DNA of 64,000 nt from Xanthobacteraceae bacterium (GCA_028290465.1 JAQGJU010000055.1:1-64000); one strand, 5' to 3'; positions 8,953-17,137 are shown, counted from the stretch's first letter. Notes: generated from the sequence alone by a model not told the origin. Translations and numbers: made by a program.

Positions 8953-9435
8953 CTAATACGCCGTCCCGTCCTTGTGCGTGAATGCCCACCCGTCCGGCCC
9001 GAGCGCCGCTTTCAAATCATCGACAGGATAGCTGCCCTCGTCGCCGGCGGTGCGGTCGCCGATCTCCAGATAGACCACGTCGCGGTCGGTGCGGTTCACC
9101 AGTTGATGCGCGATGCCCTGCGCCGGAAAGCCGGCGCACATGCCGGGCGAGAGCTGCACCTCTGTCTGGTCGGTGACGAGCGTGGGCTCGCCTTCCAGAA
9201 CATAGACAAACTCGTCCTGCTTGCTGTGCCGGTGCAGCAGCGCCGATTCGCCGCCGGGCGCAAGCCGCGTCAGGTTCACGCCGAAATTCTTCAGGCCAAA
9301 CAGATCGCCGAGCGGGCGCTTCTCGCGCTTGGCCATGCGGCTGAAGAACGGCTCGGGATAATTCGACGGCTTGGTGCGGGGAGGGGCGGAGGATGCCAAG
9401 ATGGCGATGGGACGCGGAGGCGTGATGTCGGTCAT
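8953..9435 (-). CDS. Cupin domain protein
   Basis: A 160-residue single-domain cupin. Motif 1 is recognisable as LHRHSKQDEFVYVLEG and motif 2 as FPAQGIAHQLVNRTD, which give the His/Glu metal ligands expected of the fold. The N-terminus, with several Pro/Arg residues, reads as an ordinary cytoplasmic protein. The start at 9435 (MTDITPP) is preferred because longer frames run into the divergent promoter region. Cupins of this type are often annotated as possible sugar-binding or dioxygenase-like proteins, and no substrate can be named here. Confidence 0.82.
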   Translation of the reverse strand: MTDITPPRPIAILASSAPPRTKPSNYPEPFFSRMAKREKRPLGDLFGLKNFGVNLTRLAPGGESALLHRHSKQDEFVYVLEGEPTLVTDQTEVQLSPGMCAGFPAQGIAHQLVNRTDRDVVYLEIGDRTAGDEGSYPVDDLKAALGPDGWAFTHKDGTAY

Positions 9436-9588
9436 GGTGTTGCTCACGTGACGTAATGGTGCGCGACCGTGCCATCGGACTAGGACGATTTCAAATTCAA
9501 CGCTACAGGGGACCGGCTTTTGCGCTTGGCAAAGCGAAATGCGGTAAGATGGTTCCGCAACCGATGATTCCCATTTCAGGAGTTTGCT

Positions 9589-9885
9589 GTGTGGACTCAA
9601 ATTGCTTGCGAGGCCTTGCAGGCTGGCCGCGTCTTAGAAGTGCGCTATGATGGGTACCATCGTTGCGTTGAGGTGCATGCCGTCGGTTTCAGCCGTGACA
9701 ACAACGCCCTGATGCGTGTTTGGCAAATCAGCGGCGGGAGTGTGAGCAACGAGCCGGTTGGATGGAAGCTCCTACGTCTGGATGAGGCGAGCGGTGCAAG
9801 CGTAAGCAAATTGCAGTCTCGGGCACCCAGGGATGGGTACAAGCGCGGAGACAGAAATATGGAGCGGATTGTCTGTCAGATCTAA
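9589..9885 (+). CDS. Small stand-alone WYL-like domain protein
   Basis: A 98-residue protein with the pattern of a single WYL ligand-binding domain. It has an initial helix (IACEALQAGR), VLEVRYDGYHRCVEVHAVGF, the GWKLLRLDE strand, and a closing PRDGYKRGDRNMERI segment. WYL domains normally sit behind a helix-turn-helix in regulators that sense nucleic acids or nucleotides, and here there is no DNA-binding part. The GTG start at 9589 is supported by CAGGAG 6 bases upstream. It lies in DNA visibly less GC-rich than its surroundings. The domain assignment is by pattern and moderately sure. The function is unknown. Confidence 0.6.
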   Translation: MWTQIACEALQAGRVLEVRYDGYHRCVEVHAVGFSRDNNALMRVWQISGGSVSNEPVGWKLLRLDEASGASVSKLQSRAPRDGYKRGDRNMERIVCQI

Positions 9886-9933
9886 GCCATCATGATGAGG
9901 CGTGTCACTTACATTATCAGGATGATCCCGCGT

Positions 9934-10791
9934 CTATGCGCTTCGTGGCTTCTGAGTTGAGGGGCTGTCAGCTGCGGTGCTGCGGATAGCAGCTGCGGAT
10001 GCTGTAAGACGCGCGAACGCCTCCAGTAATTCCTTGTCCAATAATTTTTCGCCCTCTTTATCGGCAGTGATTTCAGGGCTGGGATCAAAAAGAACATTCG
10101 CTATCTTGCTGCCGTCAATAAGCAAATAGTCCCAAACATTAGCGGACCTGCCAGCTTGGTGCGCGCCAAAAAGTTCCAGCTGAGTGCTTGTCGTTGGCTT
10201 GTCTCCGCCAAGCATCATGTAATATCGAGTGCAATTTTTTATAATGATATAAGAGACGTTTCCGTCGGTATTTAAGAATATTTCCTGAACTCGGCCCTTG
10301 TACATCAGGGCTCTGTCATTCTCGATGATGTTTGTCATAATAAACGCGGTGACAATGCCGCCTTTGTTGCCAACGTCTATGATGTCGTAAATCCATTTGT
10401 GCATGGCCAGTCGACGTAGCGGGCCTGCAACAACGCCTTTCGCCACAAGCATCCCGGCCAGGAAGCCGACGAAAGCGGTCACCACAACGTAAGCAACGAT
10501 TTTGAATGCGACGGCCGCAGCGCGGTTGCCAATCTCAATTGCGGGAGTTTTAGTGTAATCCAAAAATGGCGCTGCGAACTGGCTCAGACGAAAGCCGCCA
10601 AATGCGCTCATCAGAATAATGATGATTGTGTGGAGAACGATGGCAATCATTGTTGCCAGCGCGACCTCGCTTACGACTCCGCTGCGAATTATCTCACGGG
10701 AAAATCGTTCGTAAGTAGCCAACCCAATAAAAAAGAAAATGCCCGGAAGCAGTAAAACAATGACTGCAATCGTGGTCCATGCAACTGACAT
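9934..10791 (-). CDS. Membrane protein of unknown function (DUF6338-like layout)
   Basis: A 285-residue protein with three predicted membrane helices, at about residues 5-25 (IAVIVLLLPGIFFFIGLA), 42-65 and 88-112. A cytoplasmic part with a small beta-rich region (KGRVQEIFLNTDGNVSYIIIKNC) and a Ser/Ala-rich tail follow. The N-terminal LLPGIFFF plus YERFSRE and the late LLIDGSKIANVLF segment resemble DUF6338-type proteins, but this is from memory and not certain. It follows a 61-residue gene on the same strand with a 24-bp gap, so they likely form an operon. Base composition is AT-richer than the rest of the window, suggesting horizontal transfer. Confidence 0.65.
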   Translation of the reverse strand: MSVAWTTIAVIVLLLPGIFFFIGLATYERFSREIIRSGVVSEVALATMIAIVLHTIIIILMSAFGGFRLSQFAAPFLDYTKTPAIEIGNRAAAVAFKIVAYVVVTAFVGFLAGMLVAKGVVAGPLRRLAMHKWIYDIIDVGNKGGIVTAFIMTNIIENDRALMYKGRVQEIFLNTDGNVSYIIIKNCTRYYMMLGGDKPTTSTQLELFGAHQAGRSANVWDYLLIDGSKIANVLFDPSPEITADKEGEKLLDKELLEAFARLTASAAAIRSTAADSPSTQKPRSA

Positions 10792-10815
10792 GGGCCACGC
10801 ATAGCATTAAATCAG

Positions 10816-11001
10816 CTACGCAACCTGCTTGGCGCGGGCTGCGTGCCGGTTGCTAACGATGTATTCCACAACTTTCTTAAGGTCGGCGCCCGAGCCACCC
10901 TCGGCACATACGCGAATTGCCTCCTGAACGAGGTCAATATTGCCATCCGCAATCGTCACAAGCTTGTCGATTAGCTCTGTGCTTTTCATCGTGACGAGCA
11001 T
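10816..11001 (-). CDS. 61-residue protein of unknown function
   Basis: A small soluble helical protein (starts MLVTMKSTELIDKLV, ends AARAKQVA). The start at 11001 is backed by AAGGAG 6 bases upstream, and longer in-frame extensions lack a good ribosome site. It lies 24 bp upstream of the membrane-protein gene on the same strand, which suggests they are co-expressed. I do not recognise a family. The size and pairing are compatible with a small partner of the membrane protein, but this is a guess. Confidence 0.6.
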   Translation of the reverse strand: MLVTMKSTELIDKLVTIADGNIDLVQEAIRVCAEGGSGADLKKVVEYIVSNRHAARAKQVA

Positions 11002-11276
11002 CGCAGTCTCCTTGCCCCTCCCAACGCGCGAAGCAGCGCATCGGTTCATCAGCATTACATTTGCCGAATCAGGCCGCAAGACGGCGGCCGGCCAATACTT
11101 TAGGCTGTGATGAGCCGGTTATTATGTAGTTAAGAATACTGGCTTTTTTGAGAAATATTGATCTCTCACAATATTGGGCAGCTGTAGGCTAGTCGGCGGT
11201 GCCCACGGCAGGGTAGCGGGTTAAGCGCTCCACCTCTACTGAATATACCTCGCCAGCCGCCGTAACAGGTGGCGGG

Positions 11277-12431
11277 CTACGCCCGCTCCGCCTTCGCCTC
11301 GGCCTTCAAATCCACCGTACTCTTCACCCCGATATCGTCGAAATGATCGTCGAGGAAATGCCGCGCCGCGCGCTTGCCGCTGTCGCGCAGCAGTTCGAAA
11401 AACTCGTAGTCGGTGGTCAGCTTGCTGCCGGCCGTGAAGGTCTTGCCGTGGCGGTCGAGCACCACGCGGTGCACGTTGATGCGCCGGTATTCGCCCGGCC
11501 CGGTGCCGTGCGGCAGCTTGCCCTGGTCGATCAGCCGGCCGACGAAGTCGATGGCGCGATATTCGGAAATCAAGGACGAATTGAATGTGATCTCATTGAC
11601 GCGGTGGATGATGTCCTCGCGCGAGGTCGGCGTTGAGCTCCGCACCAGCGGATTGACCTGCACGATCAGCACGTCCTCGGTCTGCGTCGTGTCGAAGAAC
11701 GGGAAGATCACCGGATTGCCCATATAGCCGCCGTCCCAATACGGCACGTCGTCGATCTCGACGGCCCGGAATAGCAGCGGCAGGCAGGCCGACGCCATGA
11801 TGACGTCGGCGGTGATTTTCTCGCGCGGAAACACCCGCAGCCGTCCGGTGTGCACATTGGTGGCGGTGACGAACAGCGCCAGCTTGTCGAACGCCCGCAC
11901 CGCGTCGAAGTCGACGAATTTGTCGAACAGGTCGCGCAGCGGATTGATGTTCAGCGGATTGAGATCATAGGGCGACAGGTTGCTTGTCATCGCGCCGAAC
12001 CAAGCCTGCATCGGCGAGCCTTCCAGCGCGCCGAACGAATACAGCCGGTCGATGACATTGCGCTGCAACGACGTCATGCCGCCGTCGCGGCTGGTGGCGC
12101 GCCAGAAGTCGGCGAGGCGCTTGCGGGCCTCTTCCGGGCCGCCACGCGCGAGGCCATCGGCCAGCATGATGGCGTTGACGGCGCCCGACGAGGTGCCGGA
12201 GATGCCCTCAATCCAGATACGCTCGTCGCTCAACAGATGATCGAGCACGCCCCAGGTGAAGGCGCCATGCGCGCCGCCGCCCTGCAAAGCCAGATTGATC
12301 TTCTTGCGGCCGCGCGCCTTCGGCGTGATGTCGTGCGGCTCAGCGGCCGGGCGCTGGTCGGGCGCGGGTTTGCCGATGGCGCGGGACAGTGCCCGGCCCA
12401 GCGCGAATGGAATAGTGGTCTTTTTGCTCAA
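11277..12431 (-). CDS. Patatin-like phospholipase
   Basis: A 384-residue cytoplasmic lipid acyl hydrolase of the patatin family with a Ser/Asp dyad. The oxyanion loop is GGGAHGAF at 51-58, the nucleophile elbow is GTSSG at 79-83 (Ser81), and the catalytic Asp is in WDGGYMGN at about 212-219. The start is a TTG at 12431, with no ATG before the catalytic loop. It follows 3-hydroxybutyrate dehydrogenase by 10 bp on the same strand, so the two are probably one operon. This suggests a link to storage-lipid or polyhydroxybutyrate turnover, but the substrate is not proven. Confidence 0.9.
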   Translation of the reverse strand: MSKKTTIPFALGRALSRAIGKPAPDQRPAAEPHDITPKARGRKKINLALQGGGAHGAFTWGVLDHLLSDERIWIEGISGTSSGAVNAIMLADGLARGGPEEARKRLADFWRATSRDGGMTSLQRNVIDRLYSFGALEGSPMQAWFGAMTSNLSPYDLNPLNINPLRDLFDKFVDFDAVRAFDKLALFVTATNVHTGRLRVFPREKITADVIMASACLPLLFRAVEIDDVPYWDGGYMGNPVIFPFFDTTQTEDVLIVQVNPLVRSSTPTSREDIIHRVNEITFNSSLISEYRAIDFVGRLIDQGKLPHGTGPGEYRRINVHRVVLDRHGKTFTAGSKLTTDYEFFELLRDSGKRAARHFLDDHFDDIGVKSTVDLKAEAKAERA

Positions 12432-12441
12432 GCGCGGATTC

Positions 12442-13224
12442 TCATGCCGCCGTCCAGCCGCCGTCGATCGGCAGGTTGGCGCCGGTGATCGCGCTGGCCA
12501 TGTCGGAGCACAGATACAAAGCCAGCGCCGCGACCTGTTCGACGGTCACGAATTCCTTAGTAGGCTGCGCCGCCAGCAGCACGTCGCGCTTGACCTGTTC
12601 CTCGGTCATGCCGCGCGCCTTCATGGTGTCGGGGATCTGTTTCTCCACGAGAGGCGTCCAGACGTAACCAGGACTGATGCAGTTCACCGTGATGCCGAAG
12701 GTCGCGGTCTCCAGCGCGGCGGTCTTGGTCAGGCCGGCGAGGCCATGCTTGGCCGTCACGTAAGCCGACTTGAACGGCGAGGCGACGGTCGAATGCGCCG
12801 ACGCGGTGTTGACGATGCGACCCCATTTGCGCGCCTTCATGCCGGGCAGCGCGGCCCGCATGGTGTGAAACGCCGACGACAGGTTGATGGCGATGATCTG
12901 GTCCCACTTCTCGATGGGAAATTCCTCGATCGGCGCGACGTGCTGGATGCCGGCATTGTTCACCAGGATATCGACTGAGCCGAACGCCGCCTCGGCGGTC
13001 TTGATCATCTCGGCGATCTCGGCCGGCTTGGTCATGTCCGCGGCCGAATACAGCGCGTGGATGCCGAAGGCGTTCTCCAGGCCGGCGCGCTCCTCTTCGA
13101 TGGCGGCCTTGTCGCCAAAGCCATTGATCATGACATTGGCGCCGGCGCCGGCCAAAGCCTTGGCAATGGCGAGTCCGATGCCCGATGTGGAACCGGTGAC
13201 GACCGCGGTTTTTCCCTTGAGCAT
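12442..13224 (-). CDS. bdhA: D-3-hydroxybutyrate dehydrogenase
   Basis: A 260-residue short-chain dehydrogenase that interconverts D-3-hydroxybutyrate and acetoacetate with NAD, in polyhydroxybutyrate breakdown. The NAD motif TGSTSGIG begins at residue 10. NNAG lies near 90, the catalytic Ser is in the NTASAHSTVASP stretch, and the YxxxK is in SAYVTAKHG. The C-terminus LPIDGGWTAA is characteristic of this enzyme group. ATG 13224 fits a GAAGGA 8 bases upstream, whereas the ATG at 13233 would sit on that site. A TTGCTGCAGTGCAA palindrome lies 16 bp upstream, matching the style of PhaR operators and supporting the assignment. Confidence 0.88.
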   Translation of the reverse strand: MLKGKTAVVTGSTSGIGLAIAKALAGAGANVMINGFGDKAAIEEERAGLENAFGIHALYSAADMTKPAEIAEMIKTAEAAFGSVDILVNNAGIQHVAPIEEFPIEKWDQIIAINLSSAFHTMRAALPGMKARKWGRIVNTASAHSTVASPFKSAYVTAKHGLAGLTKTAALETATFGITVNCISPGYVWTPLVEKQIPDTMKARGMTEEQVKRDVLLAAQPTKEFVTVEQVAALALYLCSDMASAITGANLPIDGGWTAA

Positions 13225-13240
13225 GGCGCACATCCTTCAA

Positions 13241-13254
13241 TTGCTGCAGTGCAA
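13241..13254. promoter_or_regulatory. Candidate PhaR operator upstream of bdhA
   Basis: TTGCTGCAGTGCAA carries the TTGC/GCAA outer symmetry and TGCA core of sites bound by PhaR, the polyhydroxybutyrate-responsive repressor of alphaproteobacteria. It lies 16 bp upstream of the bdhA start, where binding would block transcription. The motif match is from memory of the family consensus. Confidence 0.45.
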
Positions 13255-13292
13255 TATAATGCCGGGCGGCCCCCCGAACAAGGGCGTCATTT

Positions 13293-13490
13293 TACCCTCC
13301 CCCCAACGCAGGCAAGTTTACGCAGTCTGCGTAAACTTGGCTGCGTGCGGTGGGGAGGGGCGGCTCACATCGCCAATGCGATGTGAGCCGGGGTGGGGGG
13401 CATTTGGCGCAGCATATGGGAAAGTTTCGCCCCCCACCCCCCGACCCCTCCCCACCACGCGAAAAGCGCGTGGGGGGAGGGGAGTCGCGC
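13293..13490. repeat. Nested palindromes between bdhA and zur
   Basis: Four inverted repeats are packed in 200 bp. There is a perfect 13-bp pair around one base (CAAGTTTACGCAG, 13313-13339) and a 12-bp pair (GGCTCACATCGC, 13362-13389). A CCACGCG/CGCGTGG hairpin lies near 13457. Outer CCCTCC...GGAGGG and CCCCCCACC arms enclose them. No open frame of any quality is present. Confidence 0.7.
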
Positions 13491-13567
13491 CGCATTTCGG
13501 GCGATGCTCTCTCGATGACGACTTCTGTCCGATTGGAAAATCCACCCCGAACAGACTACATAAGGTC

Positions 13568-14050
13568 ATGGCCCAGGTTTTCCCCGCGCCCGACCACGAC
13601 CATGGCCGTTGCACCAGCGACGCCATCGCGCACGCCGAAGCGCTGTGCACGGCGCGGGCGCAGCGCCTGACTCCGATTCGCCGCCAGGTGCTGGAAGCGC
13701 TGCTCGGCAGCCATCAGCCGCTCGGCGCCTACGAGATCATCGAGCGACTGGCCCAGCATGGCAGTCCGCCGGCCCCGATCACGATCTACCGGGCGCTGGA
13801 TTTCCTGCGCGACAACGGCCTCGTGCATCGCATCGAGAGCCGCAATGCCTTCGTGGCCTGCGTGCACAACCACACCGACGGCGACATGGTCGTGTTCCTG
13901 CTGTGCGAAAAGTGCGGCACCGCTGGCGAGGCGCCGGCCGCCGGCGTCGCCGATGCACTGAAAGGTGCGACGCGCGCCGCCGGCTTTACGCCGAAAGCAC
14001 CGGTCATCGAGATCACCGGCGTCTGCGCGCATTGCCGGGCGGCGGTGTAG
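13568..14050 (+). CDS. zur: Fur-family zinc uptake regulator
   Basis: A 160-residue Fur-superfamily repressor, closest to Zur, which represses zinc import when zinc is bound. The winged helix spans about residues 33-90 (RLTPIRRQVLEALL, ITIYRALDFLRDNGLVHRIE). Structural-zinc cysteines are CEKC (113-116) and CAHC (153-156). Regulatory-site residues are in the N-terminal HDHGRC and in CVHNH near 98-102. The start at 13568 is the first Met that gives the normal family length. No znuABC genes are adjacent, so its targets lie elsewhere. A Fur or Mur identity is less likely given the HDHGRC start and spacing of the CxxC pairs. Confidence 0.88.
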   Translation: MAQVFPAPDHDHGRCTSDAIAHAEALCTARAQRLTPIRRQVLEALLGSHQPLGAYEIIERLAQHGSPPAPITIYRALDFLRDNGLVHRIESRNAFVACVHNHTDGDMVVFLLCEKCGTAGEAPAAGVADALKGATRAAGFTPKAPVIEITGVCAHCRAAV

Positions 14051-14058
14051 TCGCCTCC

Positions 14059-14162
14059 GTAGGGTGGGCTAAGCGAAGCGAGCCCACCATCTGAGTCCGC
14101 CTCTCTTGATCTCGAAAAAGATTTTGTGGGCTCGGCGCGTGCCGCGCCTTAGCCCACCCTAC
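14059..14162. repeat. Long inverted repeat, TAGGGTGGGCTAAG type
   Basis: GTAGGGTGGGCTAAG (14059-14073) pairs perfectly with CTTAGCCCACCCTAC (14148-14162) across 74 bases. Elements of this type are spread through Bradyrhizobium-like genomes. It lies just after the zur stop. Confidence 0.7.
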
Positions 14163-14259
14163 GCCCATTGCCGGGCCGGGTAGCAGACCCGCTTTCGCGC
14201 GGTAGCGCTCCCGATCCCTAATCGTTACAAGCGGCTTCCTTTTTCGCCGGAAGCCCGCC

Positions 14260-15174
14260 TTGTCGACAAACACACCCGCCAGCCACAGCCATATGTCGCG
14301 GCCGCTCGACGCGTTCGCGATCCTGTTGATGGTGGCGCTGTGCCTGACCTGGGGCTTCAACCAGGTCGCCGTGAAGCTCGCTTTGCCGGACATTCCGCCG
14401 CTGACGCAGGCCGCCATCCGTTCGACCGGCGCCGCCGCGATCCTCTATGTCTGGAGCCTCGCGCGGGGCATTCCGCTGTTTCAGCGCGACGGCACGTTGT
14501 GGGCCGGCCTCGCGGTCGGCGCGCTGTTCGCGCTCGAATTTCTGATGATCTATCCGGGCCTGTTGTGGACCACGGCGAGCCGCGCGGTGGTGTTCATCTA
14601 CACCATGCCGTTCTTCGTGGTGATCGGGGCGCGCTGGCTGTTGCCGGGCGACGGCTTCGACCGCTCGCAGTGGTTCGGAATGCTGCTGTCGTTCGCCGGC
14701 ATCGCGGTGGCGTTCGGGGTGCCGACGCCGGGCGCTGATCCGCGCCAATGGATCGGCGATGCGATGATCCTGGTCGCGGCGCTGGCCTGGGCCGGCACCA
14801 CACTCGCCATCAAGGCCAGTTCGCTCAACAAGGCCTCGCCCGAAAAGACGCTGCTGTATCAGCTGGTGGTCTCGGCCGTGGTGCTGAGCGTGGCCGCGCT
14901 GGCGTTCGGCGAGCGGATACTGGCGATGCCGTCGGCGCGGGCGATCGGCTGGATGACGTTCCAGACCGTCTGGGTGGTGGCGATCACGTTCCTGATCTGG
15001 TTCGCGCTGATGCAGCGCTATTCGGCGAGCCGGCTGTCGGCGTTCTCGTTCCTGACGCCGCTGTTCGGCGTCGCCGCCGGCTATTTCATGCTGGACGAGC
15101 CGATCACCCCGGCCTTCATCGTCGCCGCCGTGCTGGTGGCGGCCGGGCTGGTGCTGGTGAATCGGCCGCGTTAG
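14260..15174 (+). CDS. DMT superfamily (EamA) transporter
   Basis: An inner-membrane protein of 304 residues with ten predicted membrane helices formed by two EamA repeats, the size and layout of drug/metabolite transporters such as RhaT/YdcZ relatives. The first repeat starts AILLMVALCLTWGFNQVAVKL and the second begins near WIGDAMILVAALAWAGTTLAIK. The track of possible starts is a TTG at 14260 (GGAAG about 7 bases upstream) or an ATG at 14293 with no ribosome site. The TTG is used here with reserve. The substrate is unknown. It stands alone between zur and ispG. Confidence 0.85.
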   Translation: MSTNTPASHSHMSRPLDAFAILLMVALCLTWGFNQVAVKLALPDIPPLTQAAIRSTGAAAILYVWSLARGIPLFQRDGTLWAGLAVGALFALEFLMIYPGLLWTTASRAVVFIYTMPFFVVIGARWLLPGDGFDRSQWFGMLLSFAGIAVAFGVPTPGADPRQWIGDAMILVAALAWAGTTLAIKASSLNKASPEKTLLYQLVVSAVVLSVAALAFGERILAMPSARAIGWMTFQTVWVVAITFLIWFALMQRYSASRLSAFSFLTPLFGVAAGYFMLDEPITPAFIVAAVLVAAGLVLVNRPR

Positions 15175-15193
15175 GTCGGGTTTCCGCCCGTTG

Positions 15194-15211
15194 TTATAAA
15201 ATATATAATAA
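15194..15211. promoter_or_regulatory. A/T-only patch upstream of ispG
   Basis: An 18-base run made only of A and T (TTATAAAATATATAATAA) lies 90 bp upstream of the ispG start in otherwise GC-rich DNA. It is loosely palindromic. It may be a promoter -10/UP region or a regulator site. I cannot choose between these from sequence. Confidence 0.3.
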
Positions 15212-15300
15212 AATCAAATAGATAATTCGGCGTCACGGGCTTGAAAACCTACCATTTCCTACCATTTGGTTTGACGAAAACCGATCGATCTGGCACTCCC

Positions 15301-16566
15301 ATGACCATGAATTCCACGCCAGAAGCCGCCCCGATGCCGCGCCACCGTTCGGTGCAGGTGATGGTCGGACGCGTTCCGGTCGGCGGCGGCGCGCCGATCG
15401 TCGTGCAGTCGATGACCAACACCGATACGGCGGATATTGCCGGCACGGTCGCGCAGGTCGCGGCGCTGGCGCGCGCCGGTTCGGAGCTGGTGCGCATTAC
15501 CGTCGATCGCGACGAGGCGGCGGCGGCGGTGCCGCACATCAAGGAACGCCTGGTCCGCATCGGCGTCGACGTGCCGATCGTCGGCGACTTCCATTACATC
15601 GGGCACAAGCTGCTGGCCGATCATCCGGCCTGCGCGCAGGCGCTCGACAAGTACCGGATCAATCCGGGCAATGTCGGCTTCAAGGACAAGAAGGACCGGC
15701 AGTTCTCGGCGATCGTCGAGACCGCGATCCGGTACGGCAAGCCGGTGCGCATCGGCGCCAATTGGGGCTCGCTCGACCAGGAATTGCTGACGCATCTGAT
15801 GGACCTGAACGCGCGCTCGGCCGCGCCGATCGAAGCGCGGGCCGTCACCCGCGAGGCGATGGTGCAGTCGGCGCTGCTGTCGGCGCAGCGCGCCGAGGAG
15901 ATCGGCCTGCCGCGCGACCGGATCATTCTGTCGGCCAAGGTGTCGGCCGTGCAGGATCTGATCGCGGTCTATGCCGAAATGGCGCGCCGCTCGGATTATG
16001 CGCTGCATCTCGGCCTGACCGAGGCCGGCATGGGCTCGAAGGGTATCGTGGCCTCATCCGCCGCGATGGGCGTGCTGCTGCAGCAGGGCATCGGCGATAC
16101 CATCCGGGTGTCGCTGACGCCGGAGCCGGGCGGCGACCGCACGGTCGAGGTCACGGTGGCGCAGGAACTGCTGCAGACCATGGGGTTCCGCACCTTCGTG
16201 CCGCTGGTCGCGGCGTGCCCGGGCTGCGGGCGCACCACCTCGACCACGTTCCAGGAACTGGCGCGTGACATCCAGGATTTCATCCGCACCTCAATGCCGG
16301 AGTGGAAAACCCGTTATCCGGGCGTTGAGGGGTTGAATGTTGCCGTAATGGGCTGCATCGTGAACGGGCCTGGCGAGAGCAAACATGCCGATATCGGCAT
16401 CTCGCTGCCGGGCACGGGTGAACAGCCGACGGCGCCGGTGTTCATCGATGGACACAAGGCCGCGACGCTACGCGGACCGACCTTGATGGCCGACTTCAAG
16501 CAGCTGGTGATCGATTATATCGAGCGCCGATTCGGATCTGATGCGGGGAGGACGGCGGCCGAATAG
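15301..16566 (+). CDS. ispG: 4-hydroxy-3-methylbut-2-enyl diphosphate synthase
   Basis: IspG (GcpE) carries out the penultimate MEP-pathway step. It reductively converts methylerythritol cyclodiphosphate to HMBPP with a [4Fe-4S] cluster and flavodoxin. The protein is 421 residues. The TIM-barrel start is [24 protein letters not shown]. The cluster cysteines are in [19 protein letters not shown] and [16 protein letters not shown], both near the C-terminus. The ATG at 15301 is preferred over a TTG at 15241 whose extra residues are not family-like, and an ATG at 15307 is also possible. It is followed after 12 bp by a SET-domain gene on the same strand. Confidence 0.95.
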   Translation: MTMNSTPEAAPMPRHRSVQVMVGRVPVGGGAPIVVQSMTNTDTADIAGTVAQVAALARAGSELVRITVDRDEAAAAVPHIKERLVRIGVDVPIVGDFHYIGHKLLADHPACAQALDKYRINPGNVGFKDKKDRQFSAIVETAIRYGKPVRIGANWGSLDQELLTHLMDLNARSAAPIEARAVTREAMVQSALLSAQRAEEIGLPRDRIILSAKVSAVQDLIAVYAEMARRSDYALHLGLTEAGMGSKGIVASSAAMGVLLQQGIGDTIRVSLTPEPGGDRTVEVTVAQELLQTMGFRTFVPLVAACPGCGRTTSTTFQELARDIQDFIRTSMPEWKTRYPGVEGLNVAVMGCIVNGPGESKHADIGISLPGTGEQPTAPVFIDGHKAATLRGPTLMADFKQLVIDYIERRFGSDAGRTAAE

Positions 16567-16578
16567 GCTGCCAAGTAG

Positions 16579-17121
16579 ATGCGGTCACCTAAAGTTCGTT
16601 CTCCACATCATCCGCTGCGCGTCGGCCGGTCCCGGACCGGACTCGGCCTGTATGCGGTCGAGTCCATCCCCAAGGGTGATTTCATCATCCAGTACTGGGG
16701 CAAGATGCTCACCGCCGAAAAGGGCGATGAGCTCGACAACAAATACCTGTTCGAGATCAACTCGAAGTGGACGATTGACGGCGCGTCGCGGCGCAACATC
16801 GCGCGCTACGCCAATCATTCATGCCGGCCGAACGCGGAATCCGACGTCAAGCGCGACGGACGGGTGATCATTCTGGCCAAGAAGAACATCAAGCCCGGCG
16901 ACGAGATCACCTACGATTACGGCGAGAACTATTTCGAGGCGTTCATCGAGCCGCTCGGCTGCCTGTGCGACAAGTGCATCGAGAAGCGCGCCGAGAAACG
17001 TAAGCTGGCCCGCAAGAAAAGCGTGGCCAAGAAGGCCCGCTCCGCCCGCAAGGCCGATAAGGCTGCCGCGCCCAAGAAGCGGGCCAAGGCCAAAAAGGCC
17101 AAGGCCCGCGCTAAGCGTTAG
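16579..17121 (+). CDS. SET-domain protein with Lys/Ala-rich histone-H1-like tail
   Basis: A 180-residue protein whose first 120 residues form a compact SET domain of the protein-lysine methyltransferase family. It has GLGLYAVESIPKGDFI, then RNIARYANHSCRPNAE (the NHSC motif), then GDEITYDYGENY. A CxCxxC post-SET-like cluster follows (GCLCDKC, about 127-133). From about residue 134 to the end the sequence is almost only Lys, Arg and Ala, like histone H1 or HU-type tails, and is likely to bind nucleic acid. It starts 12 bp after ispG, so it may be co-transcribed. The substrate is unknown. The tail itself could be the methylation target. Confidence 0.85.
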   Translation: MRSPKVRSPHHPLRVGRSRTGLGLYAVESIPKGDFIIQYWGKMLTAEKGDELDNKYLFEINSKWTIDGASRRNIARYANHSCRPNAESDVKRDGRVIILAKKNIKPGDEITYDYGENYFEAFIEPLGCLCDKCIEKRAEKRKLARKKSVAKKARSARKADKAAAPKKRAKAKKAKARAKR

Positions 17122-17137
17122 GGCGTCGCGTAGGGCG

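Noticed and set aside
13293-13490. CRISPR-like repeated units in the bdhA-zur gap
   Set aside because: The repeats are inverted palindromes of different sequence, not direct repeats with spacers, and no cas genes are present.
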